A DNA stretch of 54,662 nucleotides from Bdellovibrionia bacterium. Lineage in GTDB: Bacteria > Bdellovibrionota > Bdellovibrionia > Bdellovibrionales > JAGQZY01. The notes under the pieces were generated by a model that saw only the letters and a program-made list of their open reading frames with translations, did not search any database and was not told where the DNA came from. The translations under genes and the position numbers were made by a program. Below, piece by piece: positions 35,948 to 44,306 of this stretch; position 1 is the stretch's first letter; each line of letters starts with the position of its first letter. The stretch spans positions 1 through 54,662 of the forward strand of contig JAUHWN010000009.1 in the NCBI GenBank assembly GCA_030424665.1, in the 5' to 3' direction.

Positions 35948-37414
35948 CTAAATATGGTCACTCGTCGGCGGAGGAAGAAATCCACCGCCGCCGGCAGTAA
36001 GAATTTTGAGGCTATCTCCAGCTTTAAAGTCAATGGTACCAGCTTCAGAAAGCTCTACTCCTTCGAGAAGATCTTTTTTATCGCGAAGAAGTTTGAGCTG
36101 GCTCATTTGCCCCTGTTTACCGCCTTTAAATCCATCGATTTTGATGCCTTGATCTGCGAGGATCCAATCAAGCTTTCCATCCTCGGTAAGGTGAAAAGTC
36201 CACGAGAGTCCTTCGCCACCATTCTTTTCACCACGGCCACCTGATTGGGGCCGCGAAACCACACCACCTACTCTAAGGGGATAGTGACTCTCTAAATACT
36301 CGATCGAAAGAGTGGCGAAATCCTTGAGCCAAGGATTCCATCCTCTCTTTCCATGAAGGTGTAGACTAGCGCCTCCACCACCGAGGAAAGGTCTTGAAAA
36401 GGATTGTCCATTGGCGAACTCGAGACCGGCTAGCAAGGGCAAACATGCATTGCTAGCGGTGATTCCTTCGCGGTGGATCTGATTGAGCATAGTGAGAATT
36501 AACTCGCAAACGAGTGGAGCCATGAGTAGTTGTGTTAGCGAATTACCGTTGGCAGTTCTCTTTTCGCTCTTGGTTCGCGGAGGTTTTATACTCAAGTATG
36601 AAAGCAAGCCATGATTTAGAGGAATGTCTCCTCCCAATGCGTAGACTAATGCGAGACTAGCACAGCTCAGATAATCAGTGTCATCAAAAGTAAAGGGCGC
36701 ATTGAGTTCACATCGATTAAAATCAATGTGAACCTGTTCCTCTTTTTGCAATTTCATTTGCAATCGACTGCCCATAAAAGTTTTACTGAGTTTCTGTTCT
36801 TCAAATCGAAACTCTTCCATAGATTCATGGGTTGTCATGAGAGTTGATCGAAAGAGAGCTTCGATGGAGCTTTTTTCAAAAAGCTGGGGGTTCCACAGGC
36901 TCAGGTCAAAAAGTTGTAGGCGTATTGTTTGTAGGCGATTAATGCTCGACAAGACTCTGTCTTTGAAGTGTGAGCCAAAGCCTGCTTCCATAGCATCGAG
37001 CATGGGTGCCTGGAGTTCGTCATTAGTAAAAACGGGAACAGGTGGGAGGCTTTGATTTGAAGAATCTTTATCAATTCCTTCCCAAATAAGATCACCCGCT
37101 AAAAACTTCTCACAAATAAAAAACAACTCTTTGGATTTAGGGCTTGCTTGAAAATACAATATGGCAACGAATTCACTGAGACCACAACCAGAAATCTCGG
37201 GATCATTGGTGAGTATGATGTCGCCATCTGAAGGTTTCAAATAATCTTTAACCAATTTGCCCGCTTGAGCCATAGCCATAAGATCTAGAGGAAGGCTTGG
37301 TTTTGCCGAGATAATTTGTCCGAGGTCATCGCAAAAACAAAAGCGGTGGGTCGAATCAAGAATTCGATCGAGTAGATTTTGCAGCTGAATACTTTTATTC
37401 GTGGCACGACTCAA
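35948..37414 (-). CDS. Hydantoinase B/oxoprolinase-like protein (HyuB family)
   Basis: A 488-residue protein of the HyuB family. Family-like elements are DGDIILTNDPEISGCGLSEF, EGITASNACLPLLAGLEF, a C-terminal GGVVSRPQSGGRGEKNGGEG, and KAGDSLKILTAGGGGF. The usual NDP-Y-x-GG-x-H-x-x-D metal-site pattern is altered to NDPEISGCGLSEF. It begins with TTG behind GGAGG and overlaps the stop of the HyuA-like gene (TTGA). In the family, B works with A in ATP-dependent opening of hydantoin or 5-oxoproline. Given the changes, activity here is uncertain. Confidence 0.8.
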   Translation of the reverse strand: MSRATNKSIQLQNLLDRILDSTHRFCFCDDLGQIISAKPSLPLDLMAMAQAGKLVKDYLKPSDGDIILTNDPEISGCGLSEFVAILYFQASPKSKELFFICEKFLAGDLIWEGIDKDSSNQSLPPVPVFTNDELQAPMLDAMEAGFGSHFKDRVLSSINRLQTIRLQLFDLSLWNPQLFEKSSIEALFRSTLMTTHESMEEFRFEEQKLSKTFMGSRLQMKLQKEEQVHIDFNRCELNAPFTFDDTDYLSCASLALVYALGGDIPLNHGLLSYLSIKPPRTKSEKRTANGNSLTQLLMAPLVCELILTMLNQIHREGITASNACLPLLAGLEFANGQSFSRPFLGGGGASLHLHGKRGWNPWLKDFATLSIEYLESHYPLRVGGVVSRPQSGGRGEKNGGEGLSWTFHLTEDGKLDWILADQGIKIDGFKGGKQGQMSQLKLLRDKKDLLEGVELSEAGTIDFKAGDSLKILTAGGGGFLPPPTSDHI

Positions 37415-38703
37415 TCTTGATTTCCTCCGGAGCTGAGTAACTGGCTCTTAAAAAAAGCATAGTTTTCAACAAGCTCCAATTCAAAGGGTGGTTTTAAAGA
37501 CTCTATTCCTCGTTTTACTATTGATGCCAGCGGACCAGCAAAGTGTATTTGGTCACCCATTCTATTGAGCAGAATTTCATTGAGGATAAAACTGTAAACG
37601 GATTTTTCGAGCTGAGTTTGATCTTCGATAATACTCGAAGTTTTAGAGTTTTCAGAACTAGAAAACGAAAATAGAATTTCTTGGAATCGACTTTGAAGTT
37701 TTGCAAAATCGAAACTATCAAAAATATCGGGCCTGTCTTTTGCCTGTGCTCCTAAAATTAGAACATCAAAGACATTGGGGCGTAGGGAGGGCGATAGAAG
37801 TATGGAACTCGAACCTGGGATCGCCACATTAACCATAGCCTGTCCCCAAATACTGTGGGAGACCGGGCTAGAAGCCTGGATTTTTAATTTCTGTACATGG
37901 GGGCCGGCTTCACTGCGAATCGCATAAAAGAACTCGTCGAAACCAAAGTAAGCAAAGTCCTGAACAAGGTGACTCTTCTTAAACCAATTCTCTAAAAGAG
38001 GAAAGAAGCTTAATTCATTGCTTCCTGCCAGATCGGTGGCGCCAATGACGTCTAAAGAGGAACTCTCTCCTTCGAGTCCTTCAATAACTTTTAAATCCTC
38101 GCTTAACAAACTTGCAGTAAAACTTGTCCTGAGGCATTGGGACCAACGAACCACTTCATCTTTAAAATTATCCCAATCGCAGGACTTAAAGACTTGGTAG
38201 CCCTTTTCTTTAAAAAAGGTATAGGCCTGATTTTCGTTTGTATTATTTTCGGTGCTATGGAGAAAACAAATGGCAATCGTTTCAACTTTTTCCATCTCAA
38301 ATTTTGAATGGAGCGCTTCGAGTTCTTCTAATTCTAAAGGCTTAAGTATATCGCCAGTAGCAGAAGTTCTTTCAAAAACTGGAAAAACTCGGTCATGGGT
38401 GTCGACATAAGAAATATAATCACTCGGGATTTGGTTTTGATAGCGTCCTTGAAGATCGAGCCAATGTTCCATCCCCGAAGTCGTTATCAGGGCAGGGCAT
38501 TTAATTTGCCCGCGAATAACGAAAGACTCCGTCGGGGGTGGTAATACTTGAATTCTGGGAGTTGCGTCGCAATGCGTTTTTATGTCCGAGATCATATCTT
38601 TCGGCAGAGCCGTATGATTCCAACGATATCGGCGGTGGAAACCATCGGGGCCACTGACCTCGATAAAGTCGGTTTCTAAACTTAGTCCAAAAGTTGGCTC
38701 CAT
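37411..38703 (-). CDS. Hydantoinase A-like protein, shortened and diverged
   Basis: A 430-residue protein that by position and parts of its sequence (EKVETIAICFLHSTENNTNENQA, a region typical of HyuA/oxoprolinase A) looks like the A partner of the downstream HyuB. The family's N-terminal nucleotide motif (D-x-GGT-x-TD) is absent: the N-terminus reads FGLSLETDFIEVSGPDGFHR. It is also shorter than the usual 600-700 residues. GAGGA precedes the ATG. It is divergent from hisC. The loss of the ATP motif suggests either loss of activity or a new role. Confidence 0.68.
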   Translation of the reverse strand: MEPTFGLSLETDFIEVSGPDGFHRRYRWNHTALPKDMISDIKTHCDATPRIQVLPPPTESFVIRGQIKCPALITTSGMEHWLDLQGRYQNQIPSDYISYVDTHDRVFPVFERTSATGDILKPLELEELEALHSKFEMEKVETIAICFLHSTENNTNENQAYTFFKEKGYQVFKSCDWDNFKDEVVRWSQCLRTSFTASLLSEDLKVIEGLEGESSSLDVIGATDLAGSNELSFFPLLENWFKKSHLVQDFAYFGFDEFFYAIRSEAGPHVQKLKIQASSPVSHSIWGQAMVNVAIPGSSSILLSPSLRPNVFDVLILGAQAKDRPDIFDSFDFAKLQSRFQEILFSFSSSENSKTSSIIEDQTQLEKSVYSFILNEILLNRMGDQIHFAGPLASIVKRGIESLKPPFELELVENYAFFKSQLLSSGGNQD

Positions 38704-38765
38704 CTTGAATCCTCGCGCGACTATTGCTACATATAGCCATTCATTTTAAAAAGGAGCAAGTCCCT

Positions 38766-39890
38766 GTGAAAGTTTCTGAAGAAATCCGTAGTTTGATTCC
38801 CTACAAACCGGGTAAGCCAATTGAAGAGACCAAGAGGGATTATAATTTGACTGAGGTTGTTAAACTTGCCAGTAACGAAAACCCCCTCGGCCCCAGCCCC
38901 AAGGTTTTAGGTGCAATTCAAGAAGCTCTTCCCGAAATTCATCGCTATCCTGATGCAAGCTGCTTTCAGCTGAGTGAAAAGCTCAGTGGCAAGCTGGGAA
39001 TTGATAAAAATCATATTGTGTTTGGCAATGGCTCTAACGAACTCATAGACCTGGTTATAAGAGTATTTTGTGAGCCCGGTTCACGGGTATTGATGTCTGA
39101 TAAATCGTTTATTGCCTACAAAATATGCGCTCAAGCGGCTCGAGTCGAAACAAAAGAATTTGCCATGGGCAATGACTTAAAGATCGATGCTTCGGGAATT
39201 GCCGAGTATTTTGAAACTACAAATGACCCAAAAGATCGCGTTCTTTTTATTGCAAATCCCAATAATCCGACTGGGAGTTACATGGGGAATGAAGAGATTC
39301 TCAGAATCTGTGAAGCGACAAAAGGCCGTGACAATTTCATGTTAATTCTCGATGAAGCCTATAATGAATTCGTGAGGGCCCCTGATTACCCCGATGCTCT
39401 AGAGCTTGTAAAAAAATACAAACACGTAGTGAATATGCGAACAATGGGGAAGGTTTATGGCCTTGCGGGAATTCGTATTGGCTATATGATTGCTCACCCA
39501 GAACACTGTGATTACATCCACAGAGTTCGCAATCCTTTTAATGTCAATTCTTTGGCACAAGTGGCAGCTCTTGCGGCCCTTGACGATCAAGATTATTTGC
39601 AGAAAGCGCAACGTACAAATTGGGCGGGGTTGGATTATTTTTATAATGAGCTGGAAGGCCTAAAGCTTCCGTTTATTCGCTCCGAAGCCAACTTTGTTTT
39701 GTTTGATAGTCGTCGAAATGGTGGCCAGTTTACCGAAGAGCTCCTAAAAAAAGGGCTGATTGTTCGCCCGATGGCGGGATATGGACTGCCGAGGCATATT
39801 CGCCTGAGTGTGGGCTTGGAATCTGAAAATCAATTTGCTATGAAGCGAATAAAAGAAGTACTCGATATTTTACCTGAGGAGTCCCATTGA
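38766..39890 (+). CDS. hisC: Histidinol-phosphate aminotransferase
   Basis: A 374-residue fold-type I PLP aminotransferase. It has LIPYKPGKPIEE, LASNENPLGPSP, FGNGSNELIDL, FIANPNNPTGSYM, ILDEAYNEFV and the PLP Lys in MRTMGKVYGLAGIRIGY, where the usual Ser before Lys is Gly. GTG 38766 follows GGAG by 9 nt. No other his gene is nearby, so it might also serve phenylalanine/tyrosine or another aminotransfer. Its stop overlaps the cmk start (TTGA). Confidence 0.88.
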   Translation: MKVSEEIRSLIPYKPGKPIEETKRDYNLTEVVKLASNENPLGPSPKVLGAIQEALPEIHRYPDASCFQLSEKLSGKLGIDKNHIVFGNGSNELIDLVIRVFCEPGSRVLMSDKSFIAYKICAQAARVETKEFAMGNDLKIDASGIAEYFETTNDPKDRVLFIANPNNPTGSYMGNEEILRICEATKGRDNFMLILDEAYNEFVRAPDYPDALELVKKYKHVVNMRTMGKVYGLAGIRIGYMIAHPEHCDYIHRVRNPFNVNSLAQVAALAALDDQDYLQKAQRTNWAGLDYFYNELEGLKLPFIRSEANFVLFDSRRNGGQFTEELLKKGLIVRPMAGYGLPRHIRLSVGLESENQFAMKRIKEVLDILPEESH

Positions 39891-40549
39891 GCTTAACAAA
39901 TCCAGTCATCACAATTGATGGGCCCGCGGCCAGTGGCAAATCTTCAGTAAGCCGTGAAATTGCTAAGCGTTTGTCCTGGAATTGGGTCTCTACCGGTGCT
40001 TTTTATCGGGGCCTTGCTTACGTGTCGATGCAAGAGGGAACTCCCTCTCAAGATGAAAAAGCCCTCGCTATGTTAGCAAAATCAGATTGTTGGTCGGTTG
40101 AGATGACTTCCGAGAAAACGGCTGTCATCTATCAAATGAAGGATGTGACTGCCGAAATTAATAGTGAAAAAACCGGGTCTATTGCAAGCGTGATTAGTCA
40201 GTACCCCGAAGTGAGAGCGGCTCTCTTACAAGCGCAAAGGGACTGCAGTCTCCAGCCTCCGGGCTTGATTGCCGAGGGCCGAGATTGCGGTACGGTTGTC
40301 TTTCCTGAAGCGATACTAAAAGTCTATTTAACGGCTCGAAGTGAAGATCGAGCTAAGCGCCGAGCAAAAGAGCAGGGACTTGAATTGGAGTCCACTGTTG
40401 AGGAGCAAAAACTTCGCGATGAGCGCGATGCTTCCAGAGCCTCAGCCCCCATGCAAGTACCTGAAAATGCTCTAGTTATTGACACCTCGAGCCTCGGCTT
40501 TGAAGAGGTTGTTGCACGCATTGAAAGTGAACTCAAAGGTCGGATCTAA
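39887..40549 (+). CDS. cmk: Cytidylate kinase
   Basis: A 220-residue enzyme that phosphorylates CMP/dCMP. The P-loop is ITIDGPAASGKSSVS, then STGAFYRGLAY, AEGRDCGTVVFPEA and RAKRRAKEQ, and RDERDASRASAPM, all standard for Cmk. It begins with TTG overlapping the hisC stop, behind GAGGAG. cmk directly before rpsA is a widely conserved order. Confidence 0.95.
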   Translation: MSLTNPVITIDGPAASGKSSVSREIAKRLSWNWVSTGAFYRGLAYVSMQEGTPSQDEKALAMLAKSDCWSVEMTSEKTAVIYQMKDVTAEINSEKTGSIASVISQYPEVRAALLQAQRDCSLQPPGLIAEGRDCGTVVFPEAILKVYLTARSEDRAKRRAKEQGLELESTVEEQKLRDERDASRASAPMQVPENALVIDTSSLGFEEVVARIESELKGRI

Positions 40550-40550
40550 A

Positions 40551-40596
40551 GGGAAAATTTTCCCGATTCCTGACTCAAATCGCCCTCCATTTGAGT
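40551..40596. promoter_or_regulatory. Palindrome and inverted repeat in the cmk-rpsA spacer
   Basis: GGGAAAATTTTCCC (40551-40564) is a perfect 14-bp palindrome right after the cmk stop, and ACTCAAAT/ATTTGAGT (40573-40580 and 40589-40596) is an 8-bp inverted repeat with an 8-nt loop. There is no T-tract, so these are not standard terminators; they lie just upstream of the rpsA promoter and could be a protein site. Confidence 0.4.
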
Positions 40597-40621
40597 TCAC
40601 AGATATTTATCAGATTTCTCT

Positions 40622-40649
40622 TTGACTTTAGGCATTTAGGCTCTATAAA
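40622..40649 (+). promoter_or_regulatory. Sigma-70-type promoter for rpsA
   Basis: TTGACT (40622-40627), a 16-bp spacer, then TATAAA (40644-40649), each one base off consensus. Transcription would start near 40656, giving a leader of about 90 nt. Confidence 0.65.
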
Positions 40650-40703
40650 TAGCCTCTCTCAAAAAATTGTGGCAATGCGTCCCTATATTGAGAAATTCTA
40701 TTA

Positions 40704-40724
40704 GGCACAGGTTCGCCTGTGGCC
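40704..40724 (+). promoter_or_regulatory. UUCG-loop hairpin in the rpsA leader
   Basis: CACAGG-TTCG-CCTGTG forms a 6-bp stem (extendable by GG/CC across a bulge) with a very stable UUCG tetraloop, and ends right at the GGAGGAGG ribosome site (about 40725-40732). The ribosome site is then unusually far, about 14 nt, from the ATG at 40747. S1 represses its own translation through leader structure in E. coli; a similar role here is inferred. Confidence 0.5.
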
Positions 40725-40746
40725 GGAGGAGGTACAAATTTACGCT

Positions 40747-42528
40747 ATGGCTGATAATCAGAACACCAAGAATCTAACAAAGGCCCAAATCGAGCGGCAG
40801 AAGATTCTTGCCCTGCTTGACGAGGGGGAAGACAAACAAGAGGAAACGAGAGAAGGTGAATTTAAAGAACTTTTTGAAGGTTCCTTACAAAATCGAGACT
40901 TTAAGGTTGGTGACGTAGTCACTGGTCGAGTTATCGAAGTTCAATCGGACTATGTCCTCGTCGACATTAATTATAAGTCAGAGGGTTTAATCGACCTCTC
41001 AGAATTTCGTGTCGTAGAAGGTAAAACTCAAATTAGTCCTGGTGACGAAGTTGAAGTTTACATCGAAAAGATTGAGAACGAAAACGGTATGGCAGTCCTC
41101 TCTAAAGAGAAGGCCGACATGCTTCGCGTGTGGAATGATATTTCTCGCGCAGCTGAAAGCGAAGAGCTTATCGAAGGTACAATCATCTCTAAAGTTAAAG
41201 GTGGTTTGAGTGTCGATATCGGTGTTAAAGCTTTCTTGCCTGGATCTCAAATCGATTTACGACCAGTTCGCAATATGGATGCTTACATTGGTAAGTCCTA
41301 TAAATTCAAAGTTATTAAATTCAATAAGAAACGTGGAAACATTGTTCTTTCTCGACGAGCTCTTCTCGAAGAAGAAAGAGAAAATCTACGTAACCAAACT
41401 ATCGATACAATGAAAGAAGGTAGCCAGGTTAAGGGTATTGTTAAAAATATCACTGACTACGGTGCATTTATTGATCTCGGTGGAATGGATGGGCTTCTCC
41501 ACATCACTGATATGAGTTGGGGCCGCGTTAAGCACCCATCTGAAATCCTTAATGTGGGCGATGAAATCGACGTACAAGTTCTTAAGTACGATAACGAGCG
41601 TGAGCGTGTTAGCCTCGGCTTGAAGCAACTCCAAGAAGATCCTTGGGAAGCGGCGAAGGCTCAATACCCTGTGGACACTCGTCTTCACGGTAAAGTTGTT
41701 TCACTAGCTGAATACGGTGCTTTTGTTGAACTCGGCGATGGAATCGAAGGTCTTATTCACGTTTCTGAAATGTCTTGGACGAAGCGAGTAAAACATCCTT
41801 CACAAGTTGTGAATGTTGGCGATGAAGTTGATGTGATCGTTCTCGAAGTGGATAGTACAAACCGTAGAATTTCTCTGGGTATGAAGCAATTGATGCCGAA
41901 TCCTTGGGATGAGCTCGGTGGAACCTATCCTCCAGGAACTATTATTGAAGGTGAAGTGAAGTCGATCACTGATTTCGGAATCTTTGTAGGTATCGAAGAC
42001 GGAATTGACGGACTCGTTCATATTTCTGACTTCTCTTGGACGAAGCGCGTTCAGCACCCGAGCGAAATGTTCAAAAAGGGTGACAAAGTTCGTGCGGCTG
42101 TTCTCGGTGTTGATACTGAAAACGAGAGATTCTCTCTTGGTATCAAACAACTTGAAGCAGATCCTTGGGCTAATATTGATCAAAAGTACTCTGTTGGTTC
42201 ACAGCACGATGTTAAAGTCACTAAGACTGCAGACTTCGGAGTTTTTGTTGAACTCGAGGCAGATATCGAAGGTCTGATTCATATTTCTGAACTCAGTACT
42301 GATAGAATCAATAAGCCAGAAGATTTCTGTAATGTTGGTGACACCGTTAAAGCAGAAGTTATTACTATCGATAGCGACGCTCGAAAAATCGGCTTAAGTG
42401 CTAAGCTTGTTAAACTTCGCCAAGAAAAAGGCGATGTTGATGAGTACATCAAAAAAGCCACTTCAACATCTAAAACCACTTTTGGTGAGATGTTCGGCGA
42501 CGCCCTCGAAGGCTTCAAAAAAGACTAA
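40747..42528 (+). CDS. rpsA: 30S ribosomal protein S1
   Basis: A 593-residue protein with six S1 OB-fold repeats starting near residues 53, 138, 225, 312, 398 and 484; repeats 3-5 are the most alike (DYGAFIDLGGMDGLLHITDMSW and its counterparts). S1 unfolds and delivers mRNA to the 30S subunit. The N-terminal 45 residues are acidic and helical, as in proteobacterial S1 for ribosome docking. A repeat of unknown function begins at the stop codon, followed by a strong terminator. Confidence 0.97.
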   Translation: MADNQNTKNLTKAQIERQKILALLDEGEDKQEETREGEFKELFEGSLQNRDFKVGDVVTGRVIEVQSDYVLVDINYKSEGLIDLSEFRVVEGKTQISPGDEVEVYIEKIENENGMAVLSKEKADMLRVWNDISRAAESEELIEGTIISKVKGGLSVDIGVKAFLPGSQIDLRPVRNMDAYIGKSYKFKVIKFNKKRGNIVLSRRALLEEERENLRNQTIDTMKEGSQVKGIVKNITDYGAFIDLGGMDGLLHITDMSWGRVKHPSEILNVGDEIDVQVLKYDNERERVSLGLKQLQEDPWEAAKAQYPVDTRLHGKVVSLAEYGAFVELGDGIEGLIHVSEMSWTKRVKHPSQVVNVGDEVDVIVLEVDSTNRRISLGMKQLMPNPWDELGGTYPPGTIIEGEVKSITDFGIFVGIEDGIDGLVHISDFSWTKRVQHPSEMFKKGDKVRAAVLGVDTENERFSLGIKQLEADPWANIDQKYSVGSQHDVKVTKTADFGVFVELEADIEGLIHISELSTDRINKPEDFCNVGDTVKAEVITIDSDARKIGLSAKLVKLRQEKGDVDEYIKKATSTSKTTFGEMFGDALEGFKKD

Positions 42529-42561
42529 GGTAGAAGCTTCCTTTTGGTAGCATTACCGCGT
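42527..42561 (-). repeat. 35-bp interspersed repeat, copy A
   Basis: Read on the minus strand it is ACGCGGTAATGCTACC followed by AAAAGGAAGCTTCTACCTT. It matches 43884-43918 at 30 of 35 positions, in opposite orientation. It lies between the rpsA stop and the terminator, so it is transcribed with rpsA. Confidence 0.8.
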
Positions 42562-42583
42562 CAGTATTCTTAAATATTATAAG

Positions 42584-42611
42584 CCCTGTTGGAAACAACA
42601 GGGTTTTTTTT
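42584..42611 (+). terminator. Rho-independent terminator of rpsA
   Basis: CCCTGTT-GGAAAC-AACAGGG stem-loop followed by eight T residues (42604-42611). Confidence 0.95.
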
Positions 42612-42623
42612 ATTAGTAACTAA

Positions 42624-42764
42624 CTTGAACTTTCTCTTTTAAATGTCGGTGGGGAATTTTATAGACACGGTAATTTTGCGAAGCTCGCAATCGAAACTCC
42701 AGATGGAATCGTTTCTATTGTAGATATCCTCTCAGCAATTCCACGCCGCTTTCGCTTACGGTAA
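42624..42764 (+). pseudogene. Possible coding remnant without start codon
   Basis: After an in-frame TAA (42621-42623) the frame stays open for 46 codons and reads like protein (GGEFYRHGNFAKLAIETPDG, then IVSIVDILSAIPRRFRLR) before TAA at 42762. It has no ATG, GTG or TTG. It could be the end of a decayed gene or simply chance; 46 codons is short. Confidence 0.28.
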
Positions 42765-42770
42765 GGATTT

Positions 42771-43094
42771 CTATTTTACGAATTTTTCGAGTCGGTCTCT
42801 GTTAATTGTTTGATTTCCAGGTGAAAATCGCGAGCCTTCAACCCATGCCATAGAATGGTCGGATTGTTGGGCCAGCCATTTTACAAAGTCTTCTTTTGCG
42901 GCAAATCTGTGCACGGGCTCCCAAATTACACAGTCGTGAACCTCACCATACTCGAAATTGTTTTCATAGAATTGCAGACCCGTCCCGCAGTAATCTCTGT
43001 GGCGGTACATGAGTTGTTCGCCGGTTAAAAGTTTATCGGCCACTTTTTCTGCGAGGTCTTTGCCATAGGGGGACTGGTCGTACTGGGTCTTCAC
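42771..43094 (-). CDS. Small soluble protein, unknown
   Basis: A 107-residue protein (MKTQYDQSPYGKDLAEKVAD at the start). It has two Cys (YRHRDYCGTG and HDCVIWEP) and aromatic residues in a compact fold, with a C-terminal SPGNQTINRDRLEKFV. No family recognised. Convergent with rpsA. Confidence 0.62.
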   Translation of the reverse strand: MKTQYDQSPYGKDLAEKVADKLLTGEQLMYRHRDYCGTGLQFYENNFEYGEVHDCVIWEPVHRFAAKEDFVKWLAQQSDHSMAWVEGSRFSPGNQTINRDRLEKFVK

Positions 43095-43309
43095 GCTTTA
43101 CCTTCTTTTAGAATCAAGTGTTCGCATCTAGTTATTGAGGTTTGTCTCAAAATAATACGTCAAATGAGTGGAGTTTTGCATGGCAATTAAGGGCATTAGC
43201 CTAATTTTTGGTGTTTTTTGGAATGCCAAGTCTTGTTTAGGGGCAACTAATAGGCATCGCTTTTGAATTTATATCATTTCAAAGAATAAAGAGATGTGAG
43301 GTTGAAGTG

Positions 43310-43822
43310 ATGGAATATTCAAGACAAGCGAGGTTTTCTCGTCTGAAAATAATTTTGATTCTAATTATTGGGTTCAATTTACTGTGGACTGAGGTTCGGG
43401 CGCAAGATTCTGGAGTTAGCATTGATTATAGTTTTGGAATCGAGGGCTCTGATTTGCCAGTCCGGCTGAGGGCTTTTGGTACGGGAGAGATCATTCGAAT
43501 GGATTCTCGCATCTGTTTGGAGCGGTTGAACGCAGCCGTCGACGAATTGAAAGCTGAGTTGGAGGATGAAGATAAGTACAGTGTGGTGGAAGTTTTTCCA
43601 CAAGTATACGAAGGCCGAATTACTCAGGTGAATGTCCGTATCGGTGACGGTAAAGGAAGGTACTCGCAACGCAGAACAATTGACCTTCTTAAAGACAATC
43701 TTTGTAATCGTCTTGGTCCAGACTTCTTAGTGAATCAGGTCAGGCAAATTTCGAGTGAGTGGATGGTGCCTGAAGCCCCTTCAGGTGTTGATCAGAATAC
43801 ATCTGCAGGTAACGATACCTAA
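43310..43822 (+). CDS. Small exported protein, unknown
   Basis: A 170-residue protein with a signal peptide after a basic start (RLKIILILIIGFNLLWTEVRAQ). The mature part contains RICLERLNAAVDEL and DNLCNRLGPDFLVNQVRQI, suggesting a single disulfide, and a low-complexity acidic end. GAGG lies 8 nt before the ATG at 43310 (a GTG at 43307 is also possible). No family recognised. Confidence 0.62.
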   Translation: MEYSRQARFSRLKIILILIIGFNLLWTEVRAQDSGVSIDYSFGIEGSDLPVRLRAFGTGEIIRMDSRICLERLNAAVDELKAELEDEDKYSVVEVFPQVYEGRITQVNVRIGDGKGRYSQRRTIDLLKDNLCNRLGPDFLVNQVRQISSEWMVPEAPSGVDQNTSAGNDT

Positions 43823-43883
43823 TTCTAATCTTAGAGTTCCCCATCGAAAGTGGTGAAGAACATACATCGAGTTCGCGAAAATA

Positions 43884-43980
43884 ACGCGGAAGCGCTACCG
43901 TAAGGAAGCTTCTACCTTGTGATGAGGAAGCTTCTACCTTGTGATGACACGATATTGCTACCAAAAGGAAGCTTCTACCG
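43884..43980 (+). repeat. Cluster of interspersed repeat units B1-B3
   Basis: Three units share GGAAGCTTCTACC. B1 (43884-43918) is full length; an exact 22-bp tandem duplication (43904-43925 and 43926-43947) makes B2; B3 (43946-43980) carries GACACGATATTGCTACC and is identical over 35 bp to copy C at 45369-45403. It fills most of the 169-bp spacer between two unknown genes. Confidence 0.85.
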
Positions 43981-43991
43981 TAAGCTAAGGT

Positions 43992-44306
43992 ATGAGTAAA
44001 TTTGGGGAACCTATTCAATATATACAGAGTGAGCGGATTGAGTTTCCGGATTTTGATTTCACCTATGACGGCATGGTCGATCCGGAATCAGAGCGCGAAG
44101 ATAAAACAACAGCATCTTTAAGGTATCGTTTTTTTGAGGCGAGAAAAGACGGCCACTCCTTAATATTAAAAGTCGTACACGGACAGCTACCTCCTCCTAA
44201 TCAAGATTTCGAGTTCCTGGGCAAAAAGTATCGACTTTATACTTTTTCAGGGCCGGACGGAAAACGGCTTCAAGAGCGGCATTTAATTATTGAGGAGCTG
44301 AGTTGA
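43992..44306 (+). CDS. Small protein upstream of CHAD-like gene, unknown
   Basis: A 104-residue acidic protein, with beta-strand-rich pattern (DGHSLILKVVHGQLPPP, FLGKKYRLYTFSGPDGKR). The start lies 12 bp after the repeat cluster and its AAGG is almost adjacent to the ATG, so the ribosome site is poor. The stop overlaps the TTG start of the next gene (TTGA), indicating coupled expression. No family recognised. Confidence 0.58.
   Translation: MSKFGEPIQYIQSERIEFPDFDFTYDGMVDPESEREDKTTASLRYRFFEARKDGHSLILKVVHGQLPPPNQDFEFLGKKYRLYTFSGPDGKRLQERHLIIEELS

Noticed and set aside
42005-42277. Second plus-strand frame inside rpsA
   Set aside because: It lies in another frame of the conserved S1 repeats and arises from their codon pattern.
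43884-43980. CRISPR-like direct repeats
   Set aside because: The units are tandem or variably spaced, only a few, with no uniform spacers and no cas genes; better described as an interspersed repeat family.
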